Below are positions 42,596 to 52,185 of a DNA stretch of 61,439 nucleotides, in pieces. Both the position numbers and the translations under genes were made by a program. Origin of the DNA: Natronohydrobacter sp. (GTDB taxonomy: Bacteria; Pseudomonadota; Alphaproteobacteria; Rhodobacterales; Rhodobacteraceae); the NCBI GenBank assembly GCA_030603695.1, contig JAUVXF010000017.1, positions 1 through 61,439 of the forward strand. Direction: 5' to 3'. The stretch's first letter is position 1, and each line of letters begins with the position of its first letter. The notes under the pieces were generated by a model. That model made no database searches and had not been told where the DNA came from. It was given only the letters and a program-made list of their open reading frames with translations.

Positions 42596-43633
42596 ATGCC
42601 GGGCGAAAGCACACCCCCTGCCCCCGCGCGCGATACGGGCGCAAGCCTGCATCTGGCCTTTCTGATCCTGCCGGGTTTTCCCATGGCCTGCCTGACCTCT
42701 CTGATCGAACCCTTGCGCGCGGCCAATGAGATCTCCGGGCGCGCTGTGTTCGCGTGGTCGCTTGTGTCAGAGGATGGGGCGGCGGTGGAGAGTAGCGCGG
42801 CTGTCAGCTTTCACCCCGCCTATGCGCTGGCACAGCTGCGCGCGCCGGGGCATCTGATCGTTCTCGCGCCGCCAATCGGGCGCTTTGCCAACCCCCGTCA
42901 TGCCGAAGGCGCGCTACGCGCGCTTGCGCGTCATGGCACCGTGATGGGTGGGGTGAGTGGGGGGGTGTTCACATTGGCGCGGGCGGGCGTGCTGGCAGGG
43001 CATGTGGCCTCTGTGCATTGGGTATATGCAGCGGCCTTTGCAGATGAATTTCCCGGTATCGCCACGGTGGATGATGTGATCAAGCGCGATGGCGCATGCG
43101 TGACAATTTCTGGCGCGGCGGCAGCCTTTGATTTCGCGCTGATGCTGATTGAAGAGCGCTTGGGGCCAGAGGTGATGGCCGAAACGGCCTGCTGGTTCCA
43201 GCACCCGCTGGTGCGCGGCTATGGCGTGCGCCAGAAAATCCCGGCGCGGCTGGCGGCCGCGACGGCGGATATGTTGCCAGAGCCACTGGCCAGCGCCGTG
43301 CGGATTATGTCAGAGCATTTGCAAGACCCGATCCAGATTGCCGATATCTGCGCGCAGATCGACATATCGCCCCGCCATCTGGAACGGCTGTTCAAGAGAC
43401 TGGCAGGCACAACGCCGCTTGGCTATTACCGCAACCTGCGGCTGGGCGCGGCGCGGCAACTCGTGCTGTATTCCAACCGCCCGATAAAAGAGATTGCGCA
43501 GGAAACGGGTTATGTTTCCGCCAGCCTGTTTCGCCAGCGCTATCGGGCGTTGCACGGGCTGGCCCCGGAAGAGGATCGCGCCAAGATCAACACATTCCGG
43601 GTGCAGGGCAAGCGGCCCATGCCAACAGTGTGA
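42596..43633 (+). CDS. GlxA-family transcriptional regulator (DJ-1/PfpI plus AraC HTH)
   Basis: 345 residues from the ATG at 42596. The N-terminal domain (about 15-195) is a DJ-1/PfpI-type ligand domain (LAFLILPGFPMACLTSLIEPLRAAN). The C-terminal domain (about 235-335) is an AraC-type double HTH: IADICAQIDISPRHLERLFKRLAGTTP and IKEIAQETGYVSASLFRQRYR. Pseudomonas regulators of this architecture (GbdR, SouR) respond to glycine betaine, dimethylglycine or sarcosine. Directly downstream of soxBDAG, it is a likely sarcosine-responsive activator of that operon, by inference. Confidence 0.9.
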   Translation: MPGESTPPAPARDTGASLHLAFLILPGFPMACLTSLIEPLRAANEISGRAVFAWSLVSEDGAAVESSAAVSFHPAYALAQLRAPGHLIVLAPPIGRFANPRHAEGALRALARHGTVMGGVSGGVFTLARAGVLAGHVASVHWVYAAAFADEFPGIATVDDVIKRDGACVTISGAAAAFDFALMLIEERLGPEVMAETACWFQHPLVRGYGVRQKIPARLAAATADMLPEPLASAVRIMSEHLQDPIQIADICAQIDISPRHLERLFKRLAGTTPLGYYRNLRLGAARQLVLYSNRPIKEIAQETGYVSASLFRQRYRALHGLAPEEDRAKINTFRVQGKRPMPTV

Positions 43634-43671
43634 CATAAGCCGCCCGATAGTGGGGGCCGTTGTGGCAAAGG

Positions 43672-45093
43672 CTATGCAGCTTTTGGCGCGGCGTCTTGCC
43701 GGGGCACGAAATGCCCGTGCAATGCGCGGATAGCCCCTGCCAGATCTTCGCGCGCGACCAGAAATTGCACCTCTACCCGCCGCAAGCCCTGCTGGGCGGC
43801 ATGAACGGCAATCCCGGCCCCATCCAATGCTTGCAGGCCCTGCATCAGCACCTGCATGTCCCGCAAGTCAGACCCGATGACAGAGACCAGCGCCAAAGGT
43901 TTGGCGGTGACAGTGGCATTGGGATAGCTGGACAGAATTTCCGCCTCTGCCCGGCGAATGGCCTTGAGAGAGCCGCTAAGGTAATGCGTGATCGTATTGG
44001 CGTTGGAGTGTTTGGACACGATCCACAGCTTGTGACGGGTAAGCGCGGCCAGCGCGCAGGCGTCATAGCCCTTTACCCCCACCATATCGGGTTCGTGCAA
44101 TTCAAACGCCTGCACATCCAGCCCCGTCACCATTTCCACACGCCCTGCGGCGCCGCCTTCGGGGCCGATCAGCGTGCCGGGGTCTTGTGGCTGGAACGCA
44201 TGTTTCACGCGCAAGGGCACTTCGGCGCGGCGCAGAACGCGCGCGGCATTGGGATGGATTGCCTCCATCCCCAGATTGGAAAGCTGATCTGCCACATCAT
44301 AGCTGGTGCGCCCGATCTTGACGGTGTTTTCCACACCCACGATCTTTGGGTCAGCCGATGACAGGTGGAATTCCTTGTGAATAATCGCCTCTCGCGCGCC
44401 TGTCTGGGCGGCAAGATTGGCAAAAACCACTTCGGAATAGCCGCGATCATATTCGCGCATCAGCCCTTCAGCACATTGGGCATAGCCCGTGACAATGGGC
44501 AATTCGCTGGCCAGATCAATGCCCTCCATGGCCTGTTCCAGCCGCGCGGCAAGGGTGGGGTTACAGCCATCGCGCCAGCCCGACAAATCTACAAACCGCG
44601 CATTCAGCTTGTGGCGCTGCAAAAGCAATGTCATCACAAAGGCGGAATGGGCCTCTCCCATGCCGGACAGCAATTCGCGCACGGTTTGCATTTGCTGCGA
44701 AATGCGGAAATGGCCATAGCTGCCCAAGCGCTGCAAATCCATCAGGCAGGCGCGCGCGCCTTCCATCCTGTCACGCACGAACGCATCCGCGCGCTCGCAA
44801 TCGGCGCTATGGGTCAGTATCTCTGCATGGATGGCGCACATGCGGGCAGCGGTTTCGCGCAGGCTGTCATTCCAGCCCGCGCCACCATCATCAGATGCAA
44901 AGCGCGCATAGACACCGGGAGAGCCGGTTTTCTTATGCTCCAGCAACATATTGGTAATGCCGCCAAAGGCCGAAACCACAAAAATGCGGTTATAGATTTG
45001 CGCGGGCTTGCGATTGCCCAGAAACAGGGCTTGCACAAGCTCTGGCGCGCGGCTCATGCAGGTGCCGCCGATCTTCTCGACTGTGTGGGTCAT
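43672..45093 (-). CDS. ask_ect: Ectoine-associated aspartate kinase (Ask_Ect)
   Basis: 473 residues from the ATG at 45093; the ribosome site is weak. The N-terminal kinase domain begins VEKIGGTCMSR (5-15), the family KxGGTS signature, followed by FVVSAFGGITNMLL, HKEFHLSSADPKIVG and RVLRRAEVPLRVKHAF. The C-terminal ACT region includes VGVKGYDA and LALVSVIGSDLRDM. It phosphorylates L-aspartate to feed aspartate-semialdehyde into ectoine. Dedicated copies next to ectC, as here, are thought to escape feedback control by lysine/threonine. It is the last gene of ectABC-ask. Confidence 0.93.
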   Translation of the reverse strand: MTHTVEKIGGTCMSRAPELVQALFLGNRKPAQIYNRIFVVSAFGGITNMLLEHKKTGSPGVYARFASDDGGAGWNDSLRETAARMCAIHAEILTHSADCERADAFVRDRMEGARACLMDLQRLGSYGHFRISQQMQTVRELLSGMGEAHSAFVMTLLLQRHKLNARFVDLSGWRDGCNPTLAARLEQAMEGIDLASELPIVTGYAQCAEGLMREYDRGYSEVVFANLAAQTGAREAIIHKEFHLSSADPKIVGVENTVKIGRTSYDVADQLSNLGMEAIHPNAARVLRRAEVPLRVKHAFQPQDPGTLIGPEGGAAGRVEMVTGLDVQAFELHEPDMVGVKGYDACALAALTRHKLWIVSKHSNANTITHYLSGSLKAIRRAEAEILSSYPNATVTAKPLALVSVIGSDLRDMQVLMQGLQALDGAGIAVHAAQQGLRRVEVQFLVAREDLAGAIRALHGHFVPRQDAAPKAA

Positions 45094-45136
45094 GGGGGAA
45101 TGGGCGCAGGGCTTTTCACCCCGGCCCGCCTTTGTT

Positions 45137-45523
45137 TCAGGAGGTTTCCAGCGCGTAAGAGCCATCTGCCTGATGCACTTCATGGCCCGTCACGGGCGGA
45201 TTGAAGCAGCAGGCAAAGACGCATTCCGTCTTGCAGCGCAGGGTATGTTTGTCATGCAGGTTCAGCGCATACATCACACCGGGGCGGATATCATGCACCT
45301 CGCCCGTGGCCAGATCTTCGATACTGCCCTCGCCAGAGATGCAATAGACGCTTTCAAAGTGGTTCTTGTAGTGGAACGTATGCTCGCTGCCTGCCGCAAT
45401 GGTGGTGATATGGAAGGAAAACCCCATCCCGTCATCGGCCAGCAGCATGCGCACAGATTCCCATTGCTGATCTGCCACGCGCCGCTCTGTGTGCTTGGCT
45501 TGGTGAAAATCCCGAATGATCAT
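45137..45523 (-). CDS. ectC: L-ectoine synthase
   Basis: 128 residues, the normal length. This cupin enzyme cyclises N-gamma-acetyl-diaminobutyrate to ectoine with loss of water and uses a catalytic iron. Typical blocks are [16 protein letters not shown] (about 26-41), [29 protein letters not shown] (split cupin motif with E and H ligands) and [13 protein letters not shown]. It is placed five bases after ectB and 43 bases before ask_ect. Confidence 0.97.
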   Translation of the reverse strand: MIIRDFHQAKHTERRVADQQWESVRMLLADDGMGFSFHITTIAAGSEHTFHYKNHFESVYCISGEGSIEDLATGEVHDIRPGVMYALNLHDKHTLRCKTECVFACCFNPPVTGHEVHQADGSYALETS

Positions 45524-45528
45524 CTGCG

Positions 45529-46806
45529 TTACTCCGCGGCTATGGGTTGCTGTGTCTGTGCCAGAATGGCCGATTCCAGCACATCAAGGCCAGAAGCGAA
45601 TTGCGCCTGCGGGATTGTCAGGGGGGCCAGAACTTTGACCACTTCATCATGCGCGCCAGATGTTTCGATAATCAGGCCATGCTTGAAGCATTCGGCGCAG
45701 ATGGCGGCGGCTGTATTGCCGCTGCCCACATCAATCCCCTGCATCATGCCGCGCCCTTTCAGGGTTGCACCGGGGATATGGGCAGCCATCGCTGTCAGGC
45801 GGTCTTGCAGATAGGCGGCCTTTTCTTCTGTCTCGCGCTGGAAGGCGGGGGTGGCCCAGAATTTTTCCAGCGCCACACGCGCGGTGACAAAGGCGTGATT
45901 GTTGCCCCGGAAGGTGCCGTTATGTTCTGCCGGTTTCCAGATATCCAGATCGGGGCGGATCAGCAGCCCCGCCATAGGCAGGCCCATCCCTGACAGCGAT
46001 TTTGCCAGCGGGATAAGATCGGGCATAAGCCCCATGCCTTCAAAGCTGAAAAACGGGCCAGTGCGGCCAATCCCGGCCTGAATGTCATCCATGATCACCA
46101 GCGCGCCATGCTCTTTGGCCAGCGCTTGCAGCCCTTGCAGAAATTCCGCAGAGGCCGCGTTCAAACCGCCTTCGCCCTGCACGGGTTCGATCAGAAAGGC
46201 CGCGGGCGCATCGATGCCGCTGGACGGGTTTTCCAGCATGGCGCGGATCATGGCCAGACTGTCCACCCCCGGCATGGCCCCTTCATAGGGCATGCGCACC
46301 ACACCTGCCAGCGCCGTGCCAGCGCCCGCGCGTTTGCCAGCATTGCCTGTGGCGGCAAGTGCGCCCATGGTCATGCCGTGAAATCCGTTGGTGAAGGCGA
46401 TGATCGTATCGCGCCCGGTGGTTTTGCGCGCCAGTTTCATGGCCGCTTCTACGGCATTTGTGCCAGTGGGGCCTGTGAACATGAATTTATGCTCCATCCC
46501 GCGCGGGGCGAGGATAAGACGCTCGAACGCCTGAAGAAAGGCGGCTTTGGCGTCTGTGTGCATATCCAGCCCATGGGTTACCCCATCGCGGCTGATATGG
46601 GCAATCAGCGCGGCTTTCATATCGGGATCATTATGCCCGTAATTGAGCGAGGAACACCCCGCCAGAAAATCGGTATAGTCGCGCCCGCTGGCATCTGTGA
46701 GCGTCGCGTTTTGCGCGCGTTCAAAGCTGACAGGAAACGCGCGGCAATAGCTGCGCGCTTGCGATTCGCGTGTGGCATAGATGGTCGGGATCGAGGCGTT
46801 GGACAT
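45529..46806 (-). CDS. ectB: Diaminobutyrate--2-oxoglutarate aminotransferase
   Basis: 425 residues, a class III PLP aminotransferase. It converts L-aspartate-4-semialdehyde to 2,4-diaminobutyrate using glutamate as donor, the first dedicated ectoine step. Blocks include [17 protein letters not shown] (46-62), [52 protein letters not shown] with the PLP-contacting Asp, and [15 protein letters not shown] with the Schiff-base Lys. It lies between ectA (36 bases upstream) and ectC. Confidence 0.97.
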   Translation of the reverse strand: MSNASIPTIYATRESQARSYCRAFPVSFERAQNATLTDASGRDYTDFLAGCSSLNYGHNDPDMKAALIAHISRDGVTHGLDMHTDAKAAFLQAFERLILAPRGMEHKFMFTGPTGTNAVEAAMKLARKTTGRDTIIAFTNGFHGMTMGALAATGNAGKRAGAGTALAGVVRMPYEGAMPGVDSLAMIRAMLENPSSGIDAPAAFLIEPVQGEGGLNAASAEFLQGLQALAKEHGALVIMDDIQAGIGRTGPFFSFEGMGLMPDLIPLAKSLSGMGLPMAGLLIRPDLDIWKPAEHNGTFRGNNHAFVTARVALEKFWATPAFQRETEEKAAYLQDRLTAMAAHIPGATLKGRGMMQGIDVGSGNTAAAICAECFKHGLIIETSGAHDEVVKVLAPLTIPQAQFASGLDVLESAILAQTQQPIAAE

Positions 46807-46842
46807 GATATGTCGCCTTTCGTTTCGGAAATGTGAGGGGGA

Positions 46843-47385
46843 TCAGGCCGCGATGCGCAGCGCCTTGCGTGGCAGGCGGATTGTCACCAGATGCTCTGTC
46901 GCATGCCGGCCATCCAGATGGGCCTCGCGCTCGTAATGGGGGGCATCGGACAGCGCCCCGCCCAGATCGCGCGCGAAACTGCGAAACAGGCCCCAAGATG
47001 CAGCGTTAGACCGCGTGATCGTGGTTTCCATTCGCGTGACATCGGCGCAGACAGGGCGGCGCAACAAGGATTTCAGCATCCGCTTGCCCAGCCCCAGCCC
47101 GCGCGCATCCGAATGCACGGCCACTTGCCACACAAACAATGTATCGGGCTGATCTGGCGGAATATGGCCGGAAATCCAGCCCAGAAGCGCGCCATCGCGT
47201 TCCGCCAGAATGCAGGTTTCTGCGAAATGGTCGCACTGCACAAGGTTCATATACATGGAATTGCGATCCAGCGGCGGGCAGGCCGCAACCAGTTTCCAAA
47301 CCTCGGAACCGTCTTCCTTGCGGGGGCGGCGAAGCGCCACGCCATCCGCAACCTGCGGCTGAAGGGTAAGAGAATGATTAGCCAT
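46843..47385 (-). CDS. ectA: L-2,4-diaminobutyrate acetyltransferase
   Basis: 180 residues, a GNAT enzyme that acetylates diaminobutyrate at the gamma nitrogen using acetyl-CoA. EVWKLVAACPPLDRNSMYMNLVQ (split family signature near 30-52), GWISGHIPPDQPDTLFVWQVAV and the acetyl-CoA loop ARGLGLGKRMLKSLL are present. It is the first gene of ectABC-ask. The ATG at 47385 follows an A-rich AGGAAAAA leader and a candidate promoter-operator at 47422-47449. Confidence 0.96.
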   Translation of the reverse strand: MANHSLTLQPQVADGVALRRPRKEDGSEVWKLVAACPPLDRNSMYMNLVQCDHFAETCILAERDGALLGWISGHIPPDQPDTLFVWQVAVHSDARGLGLGKRMLKSLLRRPVCADVTRMETTITRSNAASWGLFRSFARDLGGALSDAPHYEREAHLDGRHATEHLVTIRLPRKALRIAA

Positions 47386-47421
47386 ATTGCCTATTTTTCC
47401 TGCTTTTTCCTGTGAAGCGTC

Positions 47422-47449
47422 AATATAGGGCCTGCAAAATACTTTGCAA
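47422..47449 (-). promoter_or_regulatory. Candidate ectA promoter with overlapping palindromic operator
   Basis: On the minus strand TTGCAA (47449-47444) and TATATT (47427-47422) are 16 bases apart and would start transcription about 30 bases before ectA. The perfect inverted repeat TGCAAA-N4-TTTGCA (47433-47448) overlaps the -35 element and spacer. Occupation by a dimer such as the MarR-family EctR would block polymerase. EctR of methanotrophs is known to act at the ect promoter; the site here is inferred. Confidence 0.55.
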
Positions 47450-47666
47450 GTCGAAGTAATTTTGTGTAACTGTTGACAGATTATTTCACTAAATACAAAA
47501 GTTTGGCAGGTGAGCGCGGGGCAAATATGGCGGAAGGCCTGAAATTTTTATTTGTTTAAGCGATATTTTTAATTAATAAGTAAATCACCGCTGCTGGCCG
47601 GGTTGCAGTTCTGGCGGGTAGCGGGCAATTTGGCGGCAATGACGCACATTAAGGAAACAAGCCCCC

Positions 47667-48143
47667 GTGATAGACCGCGCTTCTGAAACGCTGATTGCGC
47701 TGCGGCGCATCGTGCATGCACTGGAAGGCAATGCGCGCGAGATGGCGCGCGTCTCTGGCCTGACACAGGGGCAATTGCTGGTTTTGCTGCAAATTGCGCA
47801 AGCGGGCCAAGGCATGCCGCGCGATATTGCGCGCGCTTTGGGGGTGGGGCAGGCCACAATCACCATCCAGATTGACAAGCTGGAAGCGCGCGGGCTGGTG
47901 CGGCGCGAACGCATGCAGGCCGACAGGCGCGCGATCTGGGTGATTCTTACACAGGCAGGCCGCGCGTTATTGGATCACATCCCAGACCCGCTGCACCAGC
48001 GTTTTGCCGAACGATTCGAGGTGCTGGAACCGTGGGAGCAAACCTTGCTGCTAAGTGTGACCCAGCGGCTTGGCGCGCTGTTTGATGCCGCAGATGCGCC
48101 CGCATTCCCGCAAACCGATGGGGCGCGGGCCGAAACCCTGTAG
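47667..48143 (+). CDS. ectR: MarR-family regulator of ectoine genes (EctR-like)
   Basis: 158 residues from a GTG start at 47667, with AAGGA 11 bases upstream. The winged helix is visible: LTQGQLLVLLQIAQ, then MPRDIARALGVGQATITIQIDKLEARGLVRRE and RMQADRRAIWVILTQAG (the wing). It is divergent from ectA with a 281-base AT-rich gap, the same arrangement as ectR1 in halotolerant methylotrophs, where the protein represses ectABC. Its own control is unknown. A strong terminator follows. Confidence 0.87.
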   Translation: MIDRASETLIALRRIVHALEGNAREMARVSGLTQGQLLVLLQIAQAGQGMPRDIARALGVGQATITIQIDKLEARGLVRRERMQADRRAIWVILTQAGRALLDHIPDPLHQRFAERFEVLEPWEQTLLLSVTQRLGALFDAADAPAFPQTDGARAETL

Positions 48144-48159
48144 CGCCCGCTGCCCAGAC

Positions 48160-48193
48160 AAAAACGCCCCAAGCGCAAGGCTTGGGGCGTTTT
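48160..48193 (+). terminator. Rho-independent terminator between ectR and rpmJ
   Basis: AAAACGCCCCAAGC pairs with GCTTGGGGCGTTTT (with a short GCAA-type loop), 17 bases after the ectR stop. The symmetric A/T ends suit both ectR (plus) and rpmJ (minus). Confidence 0.92.
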
Positions 48194-48212
48194 CGCGTTT
48201 ATATCTATAAAC

Positions 48213-48338
48213 TTAGCCCTGACGAGCTTTGAATTTCTTCTGGGTCTTGTTGATTACATAGACCCGGCCCTTGCGGCGCACGATCTGACAGTCGCGGTGG
48301 CGGCTCTTGAGCGAGCGCAGCGAGTTTCTGACCTTCAT
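48213..48338 (-). CDS. rpmJ: 50S ribosomal protein L36
   Basis: 41 residues, too short for most ORF callers: [20 protein letters not shown], then a basic stretch ending KKFKARQG. This is the longer L36 form with one Cys and without the four-ligand zinc ribbon, the usual form in Alphaproteobacteria. The start at 48338 has AGGAGAAGG upstream. It lies 65 bases after tRNA-Val on the same strand. It functions in the large ribosomal subunit. Confidence 0.96.
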   Translation of the reverse strand: MKVRNSLRSLKSRHRDCQIVRRKGRVYVINKTQKKFKARQG

Positions 48339-48403
48339 TGGCCTTCTCCTGTTCGCGGCGCGCATGCGCCTTCATGGGTTATCCTGTCAAAGACAGGGGT
48401 GAA

Positions 48404-48478
<75 letters not shown>

Positions 48479-48627
48479 TGATACGAACCATTTTTGCGCC
48501 CCAAATAAAAGGGACGCGGCAATCAGCCCGCGTCAGTCCTGCGCTCTATAAAAGGGTTCGATGACGGGATCAAGGGCTTTTGAAACATGGCCCGCTTGCG
48601 CTATAGTTGGGAAAAAGAACGGGTGTG

Positions 48628-49491
48628 ATGCAATCTTTCAACTTCCTTCCGGCCATGATGCCAGGCAGCGCGGTGGTTTTCGCCTCGCCCCATAGTGGGC
48701 GGGCCTATCCGCCCGATTTGCTGGCCGTATCGGTGCTGGAGCCGCTGGCGCTGCGATCTTCGGAAGATGCCTATGTGGATTGCTTTTTGCGCGCTGCCCC
48801 TGCGGCGGGCGCTTCGGTGCTGCTGGGCGCTGTGCCACGCGCCTATGTGGATTACAACCGTGCGGCAACAGAGCTAGACCCCGCCTTGATTGATGGCATT
48901 TCCAGCCGTGGCCTGAACCCGCGCATCGCATCGGGGCTGGGGGTGATTCCGCGTGTGGTGGCCGGGGGCCGCGCCATATATCGCGGCAAGATCACACAGG
49001 CAGAGGCCGAGCGGCGCTTGCGCCTGTTCTGGCACCCTTACCATACCAAGCTGGCCCAGATTCTGGCGCAGTTGCGCGCCCGCCATGGCCGCGCGATTTT
49101 GCTGGATATGCATTCCATGCCGCGCGATGCCGTCAGCATGAGCAACCAGCACAGCACTTTGCGGCCCGATATCGTGCTGGGGGATCGGTTTGGCGCGTCT
49201 GCCCATAGCACCATTACCGATGCCGTGGCCGAAATCTTTACCCAAGCCGGGCTGCGCGTGGCGCGCAATTCACCCTTTGCCGGGGCGTATATTACGCAGG
49301 CGCATGGCCAGCCTTCGATGGGGCAGCATGCCATCCAGATAGAAATTGATCGCGGCCTGTATCTGGATGAGGCCCGCGTTGCCCCCAATGCCAGCTTTAG
49401 CCCGTTTTGTGATGTGATGGATCAGATCGTGCGCAAACTGGCCGCTTTGGGCCACGATCCCGCCGCGCGGCAAACCTTGGCTGCCGAGTAA
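48628..49491 (+). CDS. N-formylglutamate amidohydrolase-family protein
   Basis: 287 residues from the ATG at 48628; a TTG at 48607 is in frame but less likely. The family hydrolyses N-formyl-L-glutamate to formate and glutamate (last step of one histidine-degradation route). Landmarks are ASPHSGRAYP (metal-binding His), DAYVDCFL, PRAYVDYNRAATELDP, RLFWHPYHTKL and ILLDMHSMPRDA with QIEIDRGLYLDE near the end. No other hut genes are adjacent, so an actual role in histidine breakdown is not shown. Confidence 0.88.
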   Translation: MQSFNFLPAMMPGSAVVFASPHSGRAYPPDLLAVSVLEPLALRSSEDAYVDCFLRAAPAAGASVLLGAVPRAYVDYNRAATELDPALIDGISSRGLNPRIASGLGVIPRVVAGGRAIYRGKITQAEAERRLRLFWHPYHTKLAQILAQLRARHGRAILLDMHSMPRDAVSMSNQHSTLRPDIVLGDRFGASAHSTITDAVAEIFTQAGLRVARNSPFAGAYITQAHGQPSMGQHAIQIEIDRGLYLDEARVAPNASFSPFCDVMDQIVRKLAALGHDPAARQTLAAE

Positions 49492-49578
49492 GCATGCAGC
49501 TGTGAAAAATCAGCGCATTTTGTGGTTATGTCGCATTAAGTGATTCTTTCATTCCCCATTCGTGCCTATATTCGGCCT

Positions 49579-52101
49579 ATGGATATTATCGCATTGGTTG
49601 GCGCGCTTGCGGCGCTGTTTGTCATTATCGGAATTTGTGAACCGCTGTCAGAGCGGCTGCGCCTGCCATTCACAGTGATTCTGGCAATTGTGGGGGCTGT
49701 GATCGGGGGGCTTGCGCTTTATGTGCTGTCCAGTGATTACGGCGCGGGGCTGAACCCCACCTTCCGGCGGCTGCTGGAATTGCCCATACGTTCCAACATC
49801 TTCCTCTATATGCTGCTGCCGACGCTGTTGTTTCAGGTGGCGCTGATGGTCAATGCGCGGCGTATGCTGGATGATTGGGTTCCCATCCTTGTCATGGCCA
49901 TTGGCGCGGTGGTGGTGGCCACATTTGTGATCGGCTATGCGCTAACGCCCTTTACCGGCCTGTCATTGGCCGCCTGCCTGCTAATCGGGGCGATTGTTTC
50001 CACCACAGACCCTTCCGCCGTTGTCAGCATTTTTCGCAATATTGCAGCGCCGCAGCGCCTGACGCGTATTGTGGAAGGCGAAAGCCTGCTGAATGATGCT
50101 GCCGCAATTGCGCTATTCGGCTTTTTCCTGACATTCGTGATGTCGGGCGTGCCTGACCCAAGCTTGCAAGAGGCGCTGGTGATCTTTCCGTGGTTGCTGG
50201 TGGGCGGGATCGGGCTGGGCCTGATCATGGCGCGGCTGGCAATCGCGCTGATGGCCGTCATCCCCACCTTTCCGCGTGCGCAAGTCTCTGTTTCCGTGGC
50301 GCTGCCATACCTGACCTATATCATTGCGGAACAATTTCTGGCCACATCCGGGGTGATTGCGGTGGTGGTGGCGGGGCTTACGCTGAATCTGGTGGGGCCG
50401 GCGCGGCTGATGCCCGCAAGCTGGGGCTATCTGCGCGAGGTTTGGGAAGTGCTGGCCTATTGGGCAGGTGCGCTGATTTTCATTCTGGCGGCGTTGCTTA
50501 TTCCGCGCCTGATGGGCGATTTGCGCCCAAGCGATGTGTATCTGATCGGGATTATCGTGGTGGCGGCCTTTGTGGCGCGGGCGATCATGCTGTGGGGCAT
50601 GTTGCCTGCACTGTCTTACTTACGGCTGTCGCCGCAAGTGGAACCCACCTACCGCGCTGCGATTTTGTGGGGCGGGTTGCGCGGGGCCGTGACGCTGGCC
50701 TTGGCGCTGGCCGTGACAGAAAGCGCGCTTGTGCCGCCTGCGGTAAAGCGCGAGGTGGGGATATTGGCCACTGGTTTCACCCTGTTCACGCTGCTGGTGC
50801 AGGGGACAACGCTGCGCTGGGTGATTTCGCGGCTGGGGCTGGACAGGCTGCCAAAGCTGGATCAGGCGCTGTCGCATCAGGTGATCGCCGTGGCGCTGCA
50901 AAATGTGCGCGAGGATATTGCCGAGACAACGCGCGATTACCGCCTGCCCAAAGAGGTGATCCGATCCGAGGCCAAGCGCTTTGCCGAACGGCTGGACGGG
51001 GCGGTGCAACTGGCAGAGGCGGCAGAAGAAATCGCAGACCGCGACCGCATTACCCTTGGGCTGGTGGCGCTGGCCGGGCGCGAGCGTGATCTGATTATAG
51101 AGAATTTCCGCCAACAGGTGTTTTCCGCGCAGCTGGTGGATCGGATGCTTTCAGATGTGGACAGGCTGATAGAACAGACGCGCGGCGGCGGGCGCAATGA
51201 TTACCGCGCCGCCGGGCGGCGGGCTTTGGGCTATGGGGGCTGGTACCGGCTGGCGGTCTGGGTGCAAAATTACCTGCGCCTGTCTGGCCCGCTGGAGCGT
51301 ATGACCGCAGAGCGCTTTGAAATTTTGCTGAACCAGCGCCTGATTCTGGGCGAATTGCATGGCTATATTGATGGCAAGATCCGCCGCATTCATGGCCGCC
51401 GCGTGGCCGATCTGCTGCATGAATTGCTGCGCCGGCGCGAAGAGGAAACCGACAATGCGCTGGAAGGGTTGCGCCTGCAATATCCGGGCTTTGCCGAAGA
51501 GATAGAGCGCCGCTTTATCCGCCGCACATCCTTGCGGCTGGAAGAGCGCGAATACCGCCTTCTGTTCAGCGATGGCCTGATCTCGCGAGAGTTGTTTGCA
51601 ACGCTTCTAAGCCGCCTGTCCGTGCAGCGCGCCAAGGTGGAAGGGCGGCCCCATCTGGATTTCGCGCTGCAAAAGGATTCGTTCTTGCGCAGCTTCCCCT
51701 TGTTTGAAGGGATGAGCGATGGCCAGCGCCGCCAATTGGCCCGCGCGCTGCGCACCCATCATGTAGAGCCGGGAACCGTGCTCTTGCGCAAGGGCGAGGT
51801 TTCCAACTGTGTGTACTTCATTGCCTCTGGCGCGGTAGAGCTGGAACGCAAGGGCCAGAAATTGCGGTTGGGCCGGGGCGAGTTTTTCGGCCATATTGGC
51901 CTTCTGACACGCCAGCCCCGCAGCGCCATGATCAGCGCCATCAGCCACAGCACGCTATTGTCGCTGGATGAGGTGCGCTTCAAGCGGCTGTTGGCGCGCA
52001 ATCGCTCGCTATATGATGCGGTGCTGCACAGTGCGGAATTGCGCGGCGTGCGGCTGGATGACAGCGCGCTTGCCCATCCCAGACCGCAAAAGCCGTTCTA
52101 G
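49579..52101 (+). CDS. CPA1-family cation:proton antiporter with C-terminal cyclic-nucleotide-binding domain
   Basis: 840 residues from the ATG at 49579. Residues 1 to about 410 form about twelve membrane helices of the NhaP/NHE-like exchanger, with LLIGAIVSTTDPSAVVSIF and EGESLLNDAAAIALFGFF, the acidic ion-binding region, and ILWGGLRGAVTLALALAV. A long charged helical linker (about 430-690) follows, then a cyclic-nucleotide-binding fold at about 705-820 (VEPGTVLLRKGEVSNCVYFI, LGRGEFFGHIGLLTRQPRSA). It probably exports Na+ or K+ for H+. The PRSA segment resembles a phosphate-binding cassette, so nucleotide control is plausible. It is a single gene with a strong terminator. Confidence 0.9.
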   Translation: MDIIALVGALAALFVIIGICEPLSERLRLPFTVILAIVGAVIGGLALYVLSSDYGAGLNPTFRRLLELPIRSNIFLYMLLPTLLFQVALMVNARRMLDDWVPILVMAIGAVVVATFVIGYALTPFTGLSLAACLLIGAIVSTTDPSAVVSIFRNIAAPQRLTRIVEGESLLNDAAAIALFGFFLTFVMSGVPDPSLQEALVIFPWLLVGGIGLGLIMARLAIALMAVIPTFPRAQVSVSVALPYLTYIIAEQFLATSGVIAVVVAGLTLNLVGPARLMPASWGYLREVWEVLAYWAGALIFILAALLIPRLMGDLRPSDVYLIGIIVVAAFVARAIMLWGMLPALSYLRLSPQVEPTYRAAILWGGLRGAVTLALALAVTESALVPPAVKREVGILATGFTLFTLLVQGTTLRWVISRLGLDRLPKLDQALSHQVIAVALQNVREDIAETTRDYRLPKEVIRSEAKRFAERLDGAVQLAEAAEEIADRDRITLGLVALAGRERDLIIENFRQQVFSAQLVDRMLSDVDRLIEQTRGGGRNDYRAAGRRALGYGGWYRLAVWVQNYLRLSGPLERMTAERFEILLNQRLILGELHGYIDGKIRRIHGRRVADLLHELLRRREEETDNALEGLRLQYPGFAEEIERRFIRRTSLRLEEREYRLLFSDGLISRELFATLLSRLSVQRAKVEGRPHLDFALQKDSFLRSFPLFEGMSDGQRRQLARALRTHHVEPGTVLLRKGEVSNCVYFIASGAVELERKGQKLRLGRGEFFGHIGLLTRQPRSAMISAISHSTLLSLDEVRFKRLLARNRSLYDAVLHSAELRGVRLDDSALAHPRPQKPF

Positions 52102-52185
52102 GCCAAGATGCCGGGTTAGTGCGGCGCAATAGCGGGGCGTGGTGTCGCCTTATCTGCTGCTCTGGCCCGCGCCTTTGATCCCATG

